Position numbers and translations under genes: made by a program | Shown: in pieces, positions 43,121 to 52,261 of the stretch | Layout of the letters: each line of letters starts with the position of its first letter | How positions within the stretch are numbered: position 1 is the first letter of the stretch | DNA from: an uncultured Paludibaculum sp. | GTDB lineage: Bacteria > Acidobacteriota > Terriglobia > Bryobacterales > Bryobacteraceae | Assembly (NCBI RefSeq): GCF_963665245.1 | Contig: NZ_OY762269.1 | Span: 682,001-746,000, forward strand | Length of the DNA stretch: 64,000 nt | Direction: 5' to 3' | Notes under the pieces: model-generated | What the model was told of the DNA's origin: nothing | What the model saw: the letters and a program-made list of their open reading frames with translations, nothing else | Database searches by the model: none

Positions 43121-44293
43121 ATGAATCCGTCAAGTGTCCGCTACCACGCTCTGGACAGTATGAGAGCGTCGATGATGGTGCTCGGGATCTACCTGCATGT
43201 AGTTGTCGGCTACTCCGGCGATGGGCATTGGCCCTATATCGATCCCCACCCCACCAGCGTTCTTAACTTCACACTCGGCATCATCCACTCATTTCGAATG
43301 CCTGCCTTCTATGTGATGGCCGGCTTCTTCGGGGCTCTGCTATGGAACGGGCGAGGGCCCTCTTCGTTCATCTCGAACCGCCTGCACAGGATCCTGCTTC
43401 CCTTTGCCGTCTTCTGGTCGCTCCTCTTTCCCCTGATGGCCGCTATCGTCATCAGCCTGGAGCAGGGCTCGCATCGGGTGATTCCAGTCTTCCTCAGTGG
43501 AGCACTCAAGCAGCGTCTGCACCCCCTCCACCTCTGGTTCCTCGAATACCTGTTGATTCTGTACGCGATCGGCGCCCTTGCGGCCTGGTCTTCCCGCTGG
43601 TATCCCGAGGGTTTGCTGGACCGAATCCACGCTGCCTACCGTTGGGCCCTGCGGCGTTCCTATGCGCCCGCTCTGTTTGCCCTCTTCTCGTGGCTTCAGT
43701 TGGCCTGGATGCGTGGCAATCTCAAGGACTGTGATGGCTTCACTCCGGAGCTGCCCATACTCCTCGCCTACATTCCGCCCTTCACTTTCGGGTGGCTGCT
43801 TTACAGTCACCGAGACCTGCTCGATCGCTTCCAGCGCCACATGCTGATCTACTTCGTGCTGGCCGTGCCCGCCTTCTTTGTCTACGGACTGGTGCCCGGA
43901 AGCACGCATCCGTACATCAAAGCCGCGGGCAATGTGTTGGTCTGCTGGTTCAATATCTTTGTCTGCACGGGCCTGTTCCTGAAGTTCTGCAGCGCACCCA
44001 GCCCGCGCTGGCGCTACATGTCCGATTCGTCCTACTGGCTGTTCATCATGCACATGCCGGTCGTCGTCGGTTTTCAGGTGCTGTTACTGCCGGTGCCCTT
44101 GCCTGCCCTGGTGAAGGTACCCATCGTCCTGGGGCTCTCTGTTGGCATCTTGGTCGTGTCCTACGACATCCTGGTGCGGCCCACATGGATCGGAAAACTG
44201 CTCAACGGCCGCCGCTATCCGCGGGGCCTGCCAGAGATCCACCCCGCTGCGCCGCCGATCTCCGAGACCGCGGCTCAATCGGCCGCGACTTGA
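43121..44293 (+). CDS. Acyltransferase 3 family membrane protein
   Basis: A 390-residue integral membrane acyltransferase of the AT3/OpgC type. It starts HALDSMRASMMVLGIYLHV, the N-terminal motif carrying an Arg and a His of the active site, and has RLHRILLPF as the next conserved loop. About ten hydrophobic segments follow. AT3 proteins transfer acyl groups onto sugars, antibiotics or cell-surface glycans. The substrate is unknown, and no glycan genes lie beside it. Confidence 0.86.
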   Translation: MNPSSVRYHALDSMRASMMVLGIYLHVVVGYSGDGHWPYIDPHPTSVLNFTLGIIHSFRMPAFYVMAGFFGALLWNGRGPSSFISNRLHRILLPFAVFWSLLFPLMAAIVISLEQGSHRVIPVFLSGALKQRLHPLHLWFLEYLLILYAIGALAAWSSRWYPEGLLDRIHAAYRWALRRSYAPALFALFSWLQLAWMRGNLKDCDGFTPELPILLAYIPPFTFGWLLYSHRDLLDRFQRHMLIYFVLAVPAFFVYGLVPGSTHPYIKAAGNVLVCWFNIFVCTGLFLKFCSAPSPRWRYMSDSSYWLFIMHMPVVVGFQVLLLPVPLPALVKVPIVLGLSVGILVVSYDILVRPTWIGKLLNGRRYPRGLPEIHPAAPPISETAAQSAAT

Positions 44294-44307
44294 ACGTACA
44301 CAGAAGA

Positions 44308-45720
44308 CTACAGTTGAGCCAGGCGGGCTTCCACGCTCTCCCGGAATTCGCCGGCGGGCAAATATGCGAGATTAATGTCGACGTTGGCCCGTGCGCCCGT
44401 CATCGCCGCCTGGGCGAGCGCCCGCGCCGTGGTGACGTCGCTGCCGAACTTGGCCGGTGACGATTCGGCCAGAACGGCGAGCCGCGCACTCAGGGCGGCA
44501 GTTCTCTCCAGCACTTCCAGCGGCACCGCTGTTGCGCCCTCCATGGCGGTGTTCACGAACGCGGCGCGTTCGTCCTTCGGCTTCCTATAGGCCGCGACCA
44601 CAGCGCTGTAGGCATCCGCATCGCGTTGGATGGCTTCGGTCAGAAACGTCCGGTCCGTTTCATACTGAGCGGGATCCTGCTTGGACAGCCTGGCGACCAT
44701 GGCCCCCAGCGCTGCCGACATGGCCCCCGCGGCGGCCGCCGCGCTTCCTCCCCCCGGCGTTGGCGTCGAGGCGGCCAAGGCGTCGAGAAACTCAGATATG
44801 GGAGCACGCTGCGCAGTGGCTTCGGCCACGCGGTTCTCGAGTACGATGCCGGGCTGAAAGTTCTCGAAACGCAGATAGAACTCCGCACTCGCTTCCAGCG
44901 CCTTCTTGGGGATCAGCCCCACAATCTCGCTGCCCACCACCGGCACGCCGTAGCGCTCCGCCTCACTGCGCACGCACTCAAAGACGCGGTGCATAGGCGT
45001 CTGCTCGAAGTCGGTCAGATTCATCGAGACCTGTGCCAGCCCGCGGGAGGCGAGCGGGACCCCCATCGATTTCACATACCGGAACCCGCCGCTGGAGTGG
45101 CGGATGCCCTTGGCGATGCGCTTGGCAATCTCGATATCCGATGTGCCGAGATTGATGTTGTAGGCGATGAGGAACTTGCGTGCGCCGACGACGGTCGCAC
45201 CGGCCGTCGCGTGGAGTTCCGGATCACCGAAATCCGGTGCACGGTCCGGATTGACGCGCACCTCCTCGCGGAGGCCCTCGAACTGGCCGCGCCGTATGTT
45301 CTCCAGGTTGGTGCGCTCCGGCCGCCGGGCGGCCGCTTCGTAGAGGTAGGTGGGAACGCGCAACCTTTTCCACATCTCGGCCGCGGCGCGCTCAGCGATG
45401 GTCACGCACTCGGCCAGGGTCATGCCTTCCAGGGGGACGAACGGCATCACGTCAACGGCGCCGATCCTGGGATGCACTCCGGAGTGGACGGTGAGATCGA
45501 TGGTCTCTACGGCCTTGGCGGCGCCGGCCAAAGCAGCTTCCATCACAGTCTCGGGTGGTGCCACGAATGTGATCACGCTGCGGTTGTGGTCAGCATCGAG
45601 TTCCAGGTCGAGCACGAGGGCGCCAGGCAGTGCGGCGATGGCGTTGGCGATGGCGTCTACTTTGGCGCGGTCGCGGCCTTCACTGAAGTTGGGAATGCAT
45701 TCGACGAGTTTGCGGGTCAT
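44308..45720 (-). CDS. ftcD: Glutamate formimidoyltransferase / formimidoyltetrahydrofolate cyclodeaminase
   Basis: A 470-residue bifunctional folate enzyme of histidine catabolism. The N-terminal transferase (residues about 1-300) has VECIPNFSEGRDR, SGVHPRIGAVDVMPFVP and FLIAYNINLGTSDIEIA. The C-terminal cyclodeaminase (from about 305) has the characteristic TPTPGGGSAAAAAGAMSAALG glycine-rich loop. Together they move the formimino group from N-formimino-glutamate onto tetrahydrofolate and release ammonia. Its ATG overlaps the hutI stop by 4 bases. Confidence 0.95.
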   Translation of the reverse strand: MTRKLVECIPNFSEGRDRAKVDAIANAIAALPGALVLDLELDADHNRSVITFVAPPETVMEAALAGAAKAVETIDLTVHSGVHPRIGAVDVMPFVPLEGMTLAECVTIAERAAAEMWKRLRVPTYLYEAAARRPERTNLENIRRGQFEGLREEVRVNPDRAPDFGDPELHATAGATVVGARKFLIAYNINLGTSDIEIAKRIAKGIRHSSGGFRYVKSMGVPLASRGLAQVSMNLTDFEQTPMHRVFECVRSEAERYGVPVVGSEIVGLIPKKALEASAEFYLRFENFQPGIVLENRVAEATAQRAPISEFLDALAASTPTPGGGSAAAAAGAMSAALGAMVARLSKQDPAQYETDRTFLTEAIQRDADAYSAVVAAYRKPKDERAAFVNTAMEGATAVPLEVLERTAALSARLAVLAESSPAKFGSDVTTARALAQAAMTGARANVDINLAYLPAGEFRESVEARLAQL

Positions 45721-46988
45721 ATGAGCGGGTCGTCCTTTTCGCAGTAGATCACTTCGCCGCGCTTAACAGTGAGGGCGACGTGGTTGAGGCCGAAGGAGTA
45801 GGGCATTTCCCGGTAGTCGGAGACGTTGAGCACCAGGAAGTCGCCGTACTTCGCGGCTTCGAGAGAGCCGCATTCGCCAGCCAGGCCGATGGCGTGCGCC
45901 CCATTGATGGTGGCGGCCACGATCGCTTCGGCGGGTGTCATTCGCATCTGCGCGCAGGCGAGGCTGATCGCCATCTGCATGCTGCAGGAAGGGCTGGTGC
46001 CCGGATTGAAGTCGGTGGCGATGGCAACCGCGGCACCGGCGTCGATGAGGCCACGGGCTGGGGCGTAGCGGGAGAGCCCGAGATGGAACACTGAGCCGGG
46101 CAGAAGCGTGGCGATCGTGTTCGAGCGGGCCAGCGCTTCCACCTGTGCCGCGCCGATCGCCTCGAGATGGTCGGCGCTGACGGCCTCGAACTCCAGGGCG
46201 AGTGCCACCGCCCCAATCTCGGCGAACTGGCTGGCATGGATCTTGGCTTGGAGTCCATGGCCTGTGGCGGCGGAGAGATAGCGCCGTACCTGGGCCACGG
46301 TAAACGCGCCGGAATCGCAGTAGGCGTCCGCAAAGCGTGTGAGTCCGGCCGAGGCGACGCACGGCAGCAGGCTCTGGATCTGATGATGAATGTATCCGTC
46401 GGGGTCGCCGTCGAAAGCGGGTGGCGTCGAGTGCGCGCCCAGGAATGTGGGGACGATGGTCAAGGGTGCGTCGTTCAGCGCCTTTGCGATCCGCAGCAGG
46501 CGGAGTTCCGTCGCATCGTCCGCGCCATAGCCGGACTTGGCTTCCAGCGTTGTGGTGCCGTAACGCGCCATCGTGCCCAGATGACCGCGGGCCTGCGCCG
46601 TGAGGCGTTTGGCGGACGTGCCGCCGACGGCGCGCATGGTGAATCGGATGCCACCGCCGGCTTTCGCGATCTCCGCATACGACCGGCCCTGGAGGCGTGC
46701 CTCGTAGTCGTCCAGACGGGCCGGCCCATGAATGAGATGAGTGTGGCTATCGACGAACCCGGGCATCACGACGCGCCCGCTGGCGTCGAGCTCCCGCGCG
46801 TTCCTGGCGGCGGCTAGATTCTCGACGCGGCGTGCCGGGCCGACGTGCGTGATCACGCCGTCTTCTATCAGCATTGCCCCGTTTTCCAGGATGGAGAGAT
46901 CCCGAAGCTGTGCCCCGCGCCGGGGGAAAGCCGGGCCCCGCAACGTCAACATCTGTCGGGCCCCGCGGACCAGAAGGCGGTTATTCAT
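45717..46988 (-). CDS. hutI: Imidazolonepropionase
   Basis: A 423-residue metal-dependent amidohydrolase (EC 3.5.2.7) of the histidine pathway. Metal ligands are visible in FVDSHTHLIHGPARLD (HxH), KIHASQFAE and EAVSADHLEAIG, and the fourth acidic ligand in VAIATDFNPGTSP. It opens the imidazolone ring to give formiminoglutamate, the substrate for FtcD. The gene is followed with a 4-base overlap by ftcD and preceded by hutU after 24 bases. Confidence 0.96.
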   Translation of the reverse strand: MNNRLLVRGARQMLTLRGPAFPRRGAQLRDLSILENGAMLIEDGVITHVGPARRVENLAAARNARELDASGRVVMPGFVDSHTHLIHGPARLDDYEARLQGRSYAEIAKAGGGIRFTMRAVGGTSAKRLTAQARGHLGTMARYGTTTLEAKSGYGADDATELRLLRIAKALNDAPLTIVPTFLGAHSTPPAFDGDPDGYIHHQIQSLLPCVASAGLTRFADAYCDSGAFTVAQVRRYLSAATGHGLQAKIHASQFAEIGAVALALEFEAVSADHLEAIGAAQVEALARSNTIATLLPGSVFHLGLSRYAPARGLIDAGAAVAIATDFNPGTSPSCSMQMAISLACAQMRMTPAEAIVAATINGAHAIGLAGECGSLEAAKYGDFLVLNVSDYREMPYSFGLNHVALTVKRGEVIYCEKDDPLI

Positions 46989-47012
46989 TCAAAACAACCA
47001 TCATGTCATGGC

Positions 47013-48656
47013 TCATTCCGGCAGGCGCAGTCCGGCATTTTGAGCGAATCGAATGGCTTCGGGATAGCCCGCGTCGACATGCCGGACGACACCCAGGCCC
47101 GGATCGCAGGTCATCACCCGCTCCGCGCGGCGACCGCTCGCCTCCGTGCCTTCCACCACCGTCACCTGGCCGGCGTGCTGCGAATAGCCGATGCCGACTC
47201 CGCCCCCGTTGTGCACCGAAACCCAACTGGCGCCGGCCGCCGTATTGAGCATGGCATTCAGAATGGGCCAGTCGGCCACCGCGTCGCTGCCGTCCAGCAT
47301 GCCTTCTGTTTCCCGGTAAGGAGAGGCGACGGAGCCGCAGTCCAGATGGTCTCGTCCAATCACAATGGGCGCCTGCACCTTGCCATCCTGAACGAGGCGG
47401 TTTAGCCCTAACGCGAACTCCGCGCGCTCGCCGTAGCCCAGCCAGCAGATGCGTGCCGGCAGGCCCTGGAAATGGACACGCTCGCGGGCCAGCTTGATCC
47501 AGCGCAGCAGGCTCTCGTTTTGGGGAAACATCTCACAAACCAGCTTGTCCGTTGCGGCAATGTCCGCCGGGTCGCCCGACAAGGCTACCCAGCGGAACGG
47601 GCCTTTTCCTTCGCAGAACAGGGGGCGGATGTACTCCGGTACGAAGCCGGGAATCTGAAAGGCGTCCTTGACGCCGTGGTCGGCGGCCATGCGCCGGATG
47701 TTGTTCCCGTAGTCGAACGTGACAGCACCGGCACGCCGCAGGGCGAGCATCGCCTCGACGTGTATGGCGATGGAATCCATGGCTCGGGCGATATAGTTTT
47801 GCGGATCGGCGGCGCGTAGTTGCGCGGCCTGCTGTACATCAAGGCCCGCGGGAATGTAGCCGTTGAGCGGATCGTGGGCGCTGGTCTGGTCCGTCACAAT
47901 ATCCGGTGTGATGCCCCTGCGCACGAGTTCCGGCAGGACTTCGGCGCAATTGCCGGCCAACCCGACCGACAGTGATGCTCGCCGGCTCACGGCATCGTCG
48001 ATGAATCGTAGGGCTTCGTCCAGCGACGTGGCGGCTCTGTCGCAATAGCCGGTCTCGATGCGTTTCTGGATCCGGGCTGGATCGGCTTCCACGCAGAGGA
48101 TGGCCCCGCCATTCATGGTGGCGGCGAGAGGCTGGGCGCCACCCATGCCGCCCATTCCGCCTGTGAGAACGAAGCGTCCGCTGAGATCCCCTGAAAAGTG
48201 ACGGCGGGCGGCCGCGGCAAATGTCTCGTAAGTGCCCTGCAGAATGCCTTGGCTGCCGATGTAGATCCAACTGCCGGCGGTCATTTGTCCATACATCATC
48301 AGGCCGGCCCGCTCGAGTTCGCGAAAATGCTCCCAGTTCGACCAGCGGCCCACCAGGTTCGAGTTCGCGATCAGGACCCGGGGCGCTTCGTCATGCGTCC
48401 GGAAGACAGCCACCGGCTTGCCCGATTGCACCAGTAAGGTTTCGTCGTCCGCCAGCCGCTCCAATTCGCGGACGATGGCGTGGAAACAGTGCCAATCCCG
48501 CGCTGCCTTGCCGCTGCCACCGTAGACCACCAGGTCCTGCGGCCGTTCGGCCACGTCCGGGTCGAGGTTGTTCATCAACATGCGCAGGGCGGCTTCCTGG
48601 CGCCAGCCTCGCGCCCGCAGCGTGGTGCCGCGCGGCGCACGGACAACAGGGTTCAT
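47013..48656 (-). CDS. hutU: Urocanate hydratase
   Basis: A 547-residue NAD-dependent enzyme (EC 4.2.1.49) that converts urocanate to imidazolone propionate. The NAD-binding region is VLTGGMGGMGGAQPLAATMN (near residue 160). Family blocks VQSGKPVAVFRTHDEAPRVLIANSNLVGRW and NTAAGASWVSVHNGGGVGIGYSQHAG are present, the latter including the active-site region. The length is typical. It is the first gene of hutU-hutI-ftcD. hutH (histidine ammonia-lyase) is not in the window. Confidence 0.97.
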   Translation of the reverse strand: MNPVVRAPRGTTLRARGWRQEAALRMLMNNLDPDVAERPQDLVVYGGSGKAARDWHCFHAIVRELERLADDETLLVQSGKPVAVFRTHDEAPRVLIANSNLVGRWSNWEHFRELERAGLMMYGQMTAGSWIYIGSQGILQGTYETFAAAARRHFSGDLSGRFVLTGGMGGMGGAQPLAATMNGGAILCVEADPARIQKRIETGYCDRAATSLDEALRFIDDAVSRRASLSVGLAGNCAEVLPELVRRGITPDIVTDQTSAHDPLNGYIPAGLDVQQAAQLRAADPQNYIARAMDSIAIHVEAMLALRRAGAVTFDYGNNIRRMAADHGVKDAFQIPGFVPEYIRPLFCEGKGPFRWVALSGDPADIAATDKLVCEMFPQNESLLRWIKLARERVHFQGLPARICWLGYGERAEFALGLNRLVQDGKVQAPIVIGRDHLDCGSVASPYRETEGMLDGSDAVADWPILNAMLNTAAGASWVSVHNGGGVGIGYSQHAGQVTVVEGTEASGRRAERVMTCDPGLGVVRHVDAGYPEAIRFAQNAGLRLPE

Positions 48657-48737
48657 GCCGTCAGTTTACGCCGATGACGCGAACGGCAGCACGAATCGGA
48701 TGGACAGAGCCGTCCGGGGCAGGGAAGCTGGAGGAAT

Positions 48738-49484
48738 ATGGCTTTGTTGCCGGTCAATCGGCCCTTCCCCTGGCAGACGATGCTCGACTATTTGACGGTG
48801 CGCTGCACGCCCTGTCTGGAGAGCGTCGAAGGCAGTGTCTATCGCCGGCACGGCCTTTCCGCCGTGTCGTTGGAAGCTGGAGGCCTCCTGGTAGATGGCG
48901 ACCCGGGCCCCGTCGCGAGAATGTTCGACATCGAATGTCCGGTGGACGATGTGAAGCGTGTGCTCCAGCGCTGTCCGGTGTTGAAGCCGCGACTGAGGGC
49001 TCTGCCGGGCGTGAGGGTTCCGGGTTGCTGGAGTCCGTTTGAATTGACGGTCCGCGCCATTCTCGGCCAGCAGGTGAGCGTCCGTGGAGCGCACACACTG
49101 ATGCGCCGGCTGAACGAACGATGTCCGGACTTCACCCCGGCCCAGGTGGCGGAATGCGACCTGCGCGGGGTAGGGCTGACAAACAGCCGCGCGGCTACCA
49201 TCCGTGGAGTGGCCGAGAAGGACATCGATTTCACCCGCGAATGGGCTGAGGTGGCGGCCCACTTGCTTTCTGTCCGCGGCATCGGGCCCTGGACGGTCAG
49301 TTATCTGGGGATGCGCGTGGGGCGCGATCCGGACTCGTTTCCACAAACCGACCTGGGTTTGCTCCACGCGTTTGGCACAAAGGATCCCAAGGAACTCCTG
49401 CGTGCCGCCGAGCGGTGGCGCCCGTTTCGAGCCTATGCGGCCATGCTTTTGTGGATGACACCGCAAGAAGCGGATATCCGCTGA
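48738..49484 (+). CDS. alkA: DNA-3-methyladenine glycosylase (AlkA-like)
   Basis: A 248-residue HhH-GPD superfamily glycosylase that removes alkylated bases. The AlkA-like N-terminal domain is shortened. The HhH-GPD core has VRAILGQQVSV, LLSVRGIGPWTVSYLGM (helix-hairpin-helix) and DSFPQTDLGL (catalytic Asp). GGAGG sits 3 bases before the ATG. The adjacent Ada-like gene starts 27 bases after its stop, forming a two-gene alkylation-repair unit. It is divergent from the hut operon. Confidence 0.9.
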   Translation: MALLPVNRPFPWQTMLDYLTVRCTPCLESVEGSVYRRHGLSAVSLEAGGLLVDGDPGPVARMFDIECPVDDVKRVLQRCPVLKPRLRALPGVRVPGCWSPFELTVRAILGQQVSVRGAHTLMRRLNERCPDFTPAQVAECDLRGVGLTNSRAATIRGVAEKDIDFTREWAEVAAHLLSVRGIGPWTVSYLGMRVGRDPDSFPQTDLGLLHAFGTKDPKELLRAAERWRPFRAYAAMLLWMTPQEADIR

Positions 49485-49510
49485 AAACAAAGCCGCGTAG
49501 TCTGATCAGT

Positions 49511-50383
49511 ATGAAGCAGGACGACGGACGGATGCAGGCGGTATGCGACTTCATTCGCGCTCACAGCGAAGAGTCGCTTTCCCTGGAGGACATGAGCCGC
49601 CAGGCGGGACTGAGCCCGTTCCACTTTCTGCGCCGGTTCAAGGCGTTTACCGGGCTTACTCCGAAGCAGTTTCTCGACGGCTGCCGGCTGGACGCGTTGA
49701 AAGGACACCTGCGGGGCGGCGGGAGCGTGACAGACGCGATCTATGAGGCGGGTTTTGGGTCCAGCAGCCGTGTCTACGAGAAGGTGGACACGCGCCTGGG
49801 GATGACGCCGAAGCAGTATCGCGCTGGCGGGCAGCAGGTATCGATCTCGTATGTCTCGGAAAAGACACCGGTGGGCCTGATGATGATGGGAGCAACGGAT
49901 AGAGGCCTGTGTTTTGTGCAGTTTGGAGAAAGTGAAGACGAGTTGACCGAGATGCTGCGCAAAGAGTACCCGAAGGCGCAGCTCGCTCCAATGGTGGACC
50001 CCTATCCGGAACAGTTTCGCGCCTGGATGCAGGCGCTCGCCGCGCACCTGGCGGGCGAACAACCCAGCCTCCAGTTGCCGGTGGACCTGCGCGCGACGGC
50101 CTTTCAATGGAAGGTTTGGCGCTACCTGCAGAACATTCCGTATGCCGAGGTTCAATCCTATTCGGAGGTTGCGCAAGGGATCGGCCAGCCGACGGCGGCA
50201 CGGGCAGTGGCGCGGGCTTGTGCTACGAATCGTGTGGCCATTGTCATACCTTGCCACAGGGTCATTCGGGGGACAGGCGAACTGGGCGGGTATCGGTGGG
50301 GACTCGACCGGAAGCGGGCACTGCTGGATGGAGAGAGGGCGGCGCGAGCACGGGGCGCGCGCCGCCAACTAACGACTGGCTAG
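49511..50383 (+). CDS. Ada-like methylated-DNA-protein cysteine methyltransferase with AraC HTH
   Basis: A 290-residue protein. An AraC-type helix-turn-helix (about 10-105: LEDMSRQAGLSPFHFLRRFKAFTGLTPKQFL) is followed by an O6-alkylguanine methyltransferase domain (about 120-280) with FQWKVWRYLQNIPYAEVQSY and IPCHRVIRGTGELGGYRWG; PCHR is the methyl-accepting cysteine site. The N-terminal zinc/methylphosphotriester domain of E. coli Ada is absent. It probably repairs O6-methylguanine and regulates the alkylation response. It overlaps the convergent peptidase gene by 4 bases. Confidence 0.92.
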   Translation: MKQDDGRMQAVCDFIRAHSEESLSLEDMSRQAGLSPFHFLRRFKAFTGLTPKQFLDGCRLDALKGHLRGGGSVTDAIYEAGFGSSSRVYEKVDTRLGMTPKQYRAGGQQVSISYVSEKTPVGLMMMGATDRGLCFVQFGESEDELTEMLRKEYPKAQLAPMVDPYPEQFRAWMQALAAHLAGEQPSLQLPVDLRATAFQWKVWRYLQNIPYAEVQSYSEVAQGIGQPTAARAVARACATNRVAIVIPCHRVIRGTGELGGYRWGLDRKRALLDGERAARARGARRQLTTG

Positions 50384-51945
50384 AAGCTCATCGGGCCGCC
50401 TTCGCCGCGAGGCTCAGGCTTGGGTTTCCGAGGCATCATCTGTTCGCGGTTAGCCGTGTCCACCACGAGGGATGCCACGATGGCGGCCATCTGCATCATG
50501 TCCTCGCGCGGTACACGATCGTAGGAATCCATGTTCGAGTGGTGCGTGCGGGTGCTGTACTCGAGCGGGTCCTGGATGAACTGGAAGCCCGGCAGACCGA
50601 CGGCGTCGAAGCTCTGGTGGTCGGTGCCGCCGGTGTTCCGGCTGGTGATTGTGGAGACGCCCAGGTCCTTGAACGGAGCCAGATAGGTTTCGAGAATCGG
50701 CCGCGCCGCCTCATTGCCCTGGAGGTAAATGCCGCGAATGCGGCCCGCGCCGTTGTCGACGTTGTAGTAAGCCGACAGCTTCTCCCATGCCGGCATCGTC
50801 TTCATGGTGGCGCGGTCGGCGAAGGTCTTGGTCACATAGCCACGCGAGCCCAGCAGGCCCTCTTCCTCGGCGTCCCACAGGCCGATGCGGACCGTGCGGT
50901 CGAGCTTCATGTCGAGCTTCTTCAGGATGCGCATCACTTCCAGCATGACGGCGCTGCCGGTGCCGTTGTCCGTGGCGCCCGTGGCGGAGTGCCAACTGTC
51001 GAGGTGGCCGCCGATCATCACGATCTCGTCCTTATGCTTGCCGGTGCCGGGGATCTCGGCGATGACGTTGAAGTTATTCTGGTCGGGTTCGTACCACTGG
51101 TTCTGGACCTCGATCTCCAGTTTGGTGGGGATCTTCTTGTCGGCCAGGCGATAGATGCGGTTGTAATGCTCGGGCGTCAGGACCACCATCGGCGGGGACT
51201 GCGGATCCTTGGGGTCGCGCGCACCGCCATTCGAGGTGAAGAGCGTGCCAAAGTCGCCGCGTGTGCCGCTGAGGACTAGGCCGACCTTCTCTTCGCGCAG
51301 GAAATCGTTCATCTTGCGGCGGAACGCCATCATCTGGGCGAAGTTCTGTCTGGGACCACCCGGCGTGGGGCGGCGGAACATCTGCGGCCCGATTTGGCCG
51401 GTCGCGATCTCATCCAGTTCCTGTTGAGTGTAGCGGTGATCGTCGGCCTTGTCGTGCAGGTCGATCTCGCGCGGTGTATCGGTCAGGATGATCTTTCCGG
51501 CCAGTTTCCCCTTCCACTTGGCCAAGTCCTCGTCGTTGGCGAGAGTGACGATCATGGGCTCGCCCGTGATGACGCCTTCCGTGGAGGAGGTCCACGCCTG
51601 CGGTGCGCCGATGAGCGGCATATAGGACGGTTCGGTCATGGCCGCGGAGAACTTCCTGTTCTCCCAGCCGCGGCCAAATTTGCCCCATTGTTCCAGGCGA
51701 GCGTTGTCGATCCCCCAGCTTTTCAATGTCTTAACCGCCCAATCCGCGGCGGCTTTGTAATGCGGTGAACCAGCCAGACGGGGGCCGTGGACCTCGGTCA
51801 GGTACCAGAGATTGTCCATCACCTTGGAGTTCTGGAAGGCCTCCTGCTTGATCTTGTAGATCGCATCGAGGTCGACCTTGTCCTGCGCTAAGGCGAGTGC
51901 CGCCAAGGCGGAGGTACACACAACGAGTCGAAGTAGCTTTTTCAT
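50380..51945 (-). CDS. Exported M28 family zinc peptidase
   Basis: A 521-residue exported aminopeptidase-like protein with a signal peptide (residues 1-20). A PA-domain insert (residues about 110-270) precedes the M28 catalytic core, with ligands in GGHLDSWHSATGATDNGTG (His, Asp), LWDAEEEGLLGS (catalytic Glu, Glu), GGTDHQSFDAVG (Asp) and STRTHHSNMDSYD (His), in canonical order. It ends with a Pro/Lys/Arg-rich tail. The ATG at 51945 starts the signal peptide; the longer frame to 51987 is not needed. It is convergent with the Ada-like gene. Confidence 0.92.
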   Translation of the reverse strand: MKKLLRLVVCTSALAALALAQDKVDLDAIYKIKQEAFQNSKVMDNLWYLTEVHGPRLAGSPHYKAAADWAVKTLKSWGIDNARLEQWGKFGRGWENRKFSAAMTEPSYMPLIGAPQAWTSSTEGVITGEPMIVTLANDEDLAKWKGKLAGKIILTDTPREIDLHDKADDHRYTQQELDEIATGQIGPQMFRRPTPGGPRQNFAQMMAFRRKMNDFLREEKVGLVLSGTRGDFGTLFTSNGGARDPKDPQSPPMVVLTPEHYNRIYRLADKKIPTKLEIEVQNQWYEPDQNNFNVIAEIPGTGKHKDEIVMIGGHLDSWHSATGATDNGTGSAVMLEVMRILKKLDMKLDRTVRIGLWDAEEEGLLGSRGYVTKTFADRATMKTMPAWEKLSAYYNVDNGAGRIRGIYLQGNEAARPILETYLAPFKDLGVSTITSRNTGGTDHQSFDAVGLPGFQFIQDPLEYSTRTHHSNMDSYDRVPREDMMQMAAIVASLVVDTANREQMMPRKPKPEPRGEGGPMSF

Positions 51946-52261
51946 AGGTTGTTCCGAACGCGGGCGGAAGGGCGAGACACCCATCACAGAACAACGGCGT
52001 CAGGATGTCCCCCATCGTTACCGTACGGGGCCGAGGTCTAAACACAAGATTTGACGTTCGATATACGGCGATTCCGACAGGGATTGGGGTCGCCCTTGGC
52101 CCCCCGAAACCAAACGACTGGTACCGACATCTGATAGGTGTCCACTCTCTTCGGCATTACTGCATTGCCACTTTCCTTCGTTTCGGTAGATAATAGGGGC
52201 ACGGGTCGCGTGGCATAGGGGCGATCTGCCTTTCCACCCCAGCCGCGAGGAGTCATTATTT
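51946..52261. other. 316-bp divergent intergenic region (peptidase / clpX)
   Basis: This region separates the minus-strand peptidase from clpX. It contains the clpX promoter (52165-52194, listed separately) and a GCGAGGAG-type ribosome-binding site before GTG 52262. The remainder has no recognised gene. Confidence 0.6.
52165..52194 (+). promoter_or_regulatory. Probable sigma-70 promoter of clpX
   Basis: TTGCCA (52165-52170) and GATAAT (52189-52194) are separated by 18 bases, each differing from consensus at one position. Transcription would start near 52201, about 60 bases before the clpX start. Confidence 0.6.

Noticed and set aside
44626..45747. A 373-codon plus-strand frame
   Set aside because: It is antisense to ftcD; the real gene has full FtcD motifs.
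50107..51279. A 390-codon plus-strand frame
   Set aside because: It overlaps the end of the Ada-like gene in another frame and is antisense to the M28 peptidase.
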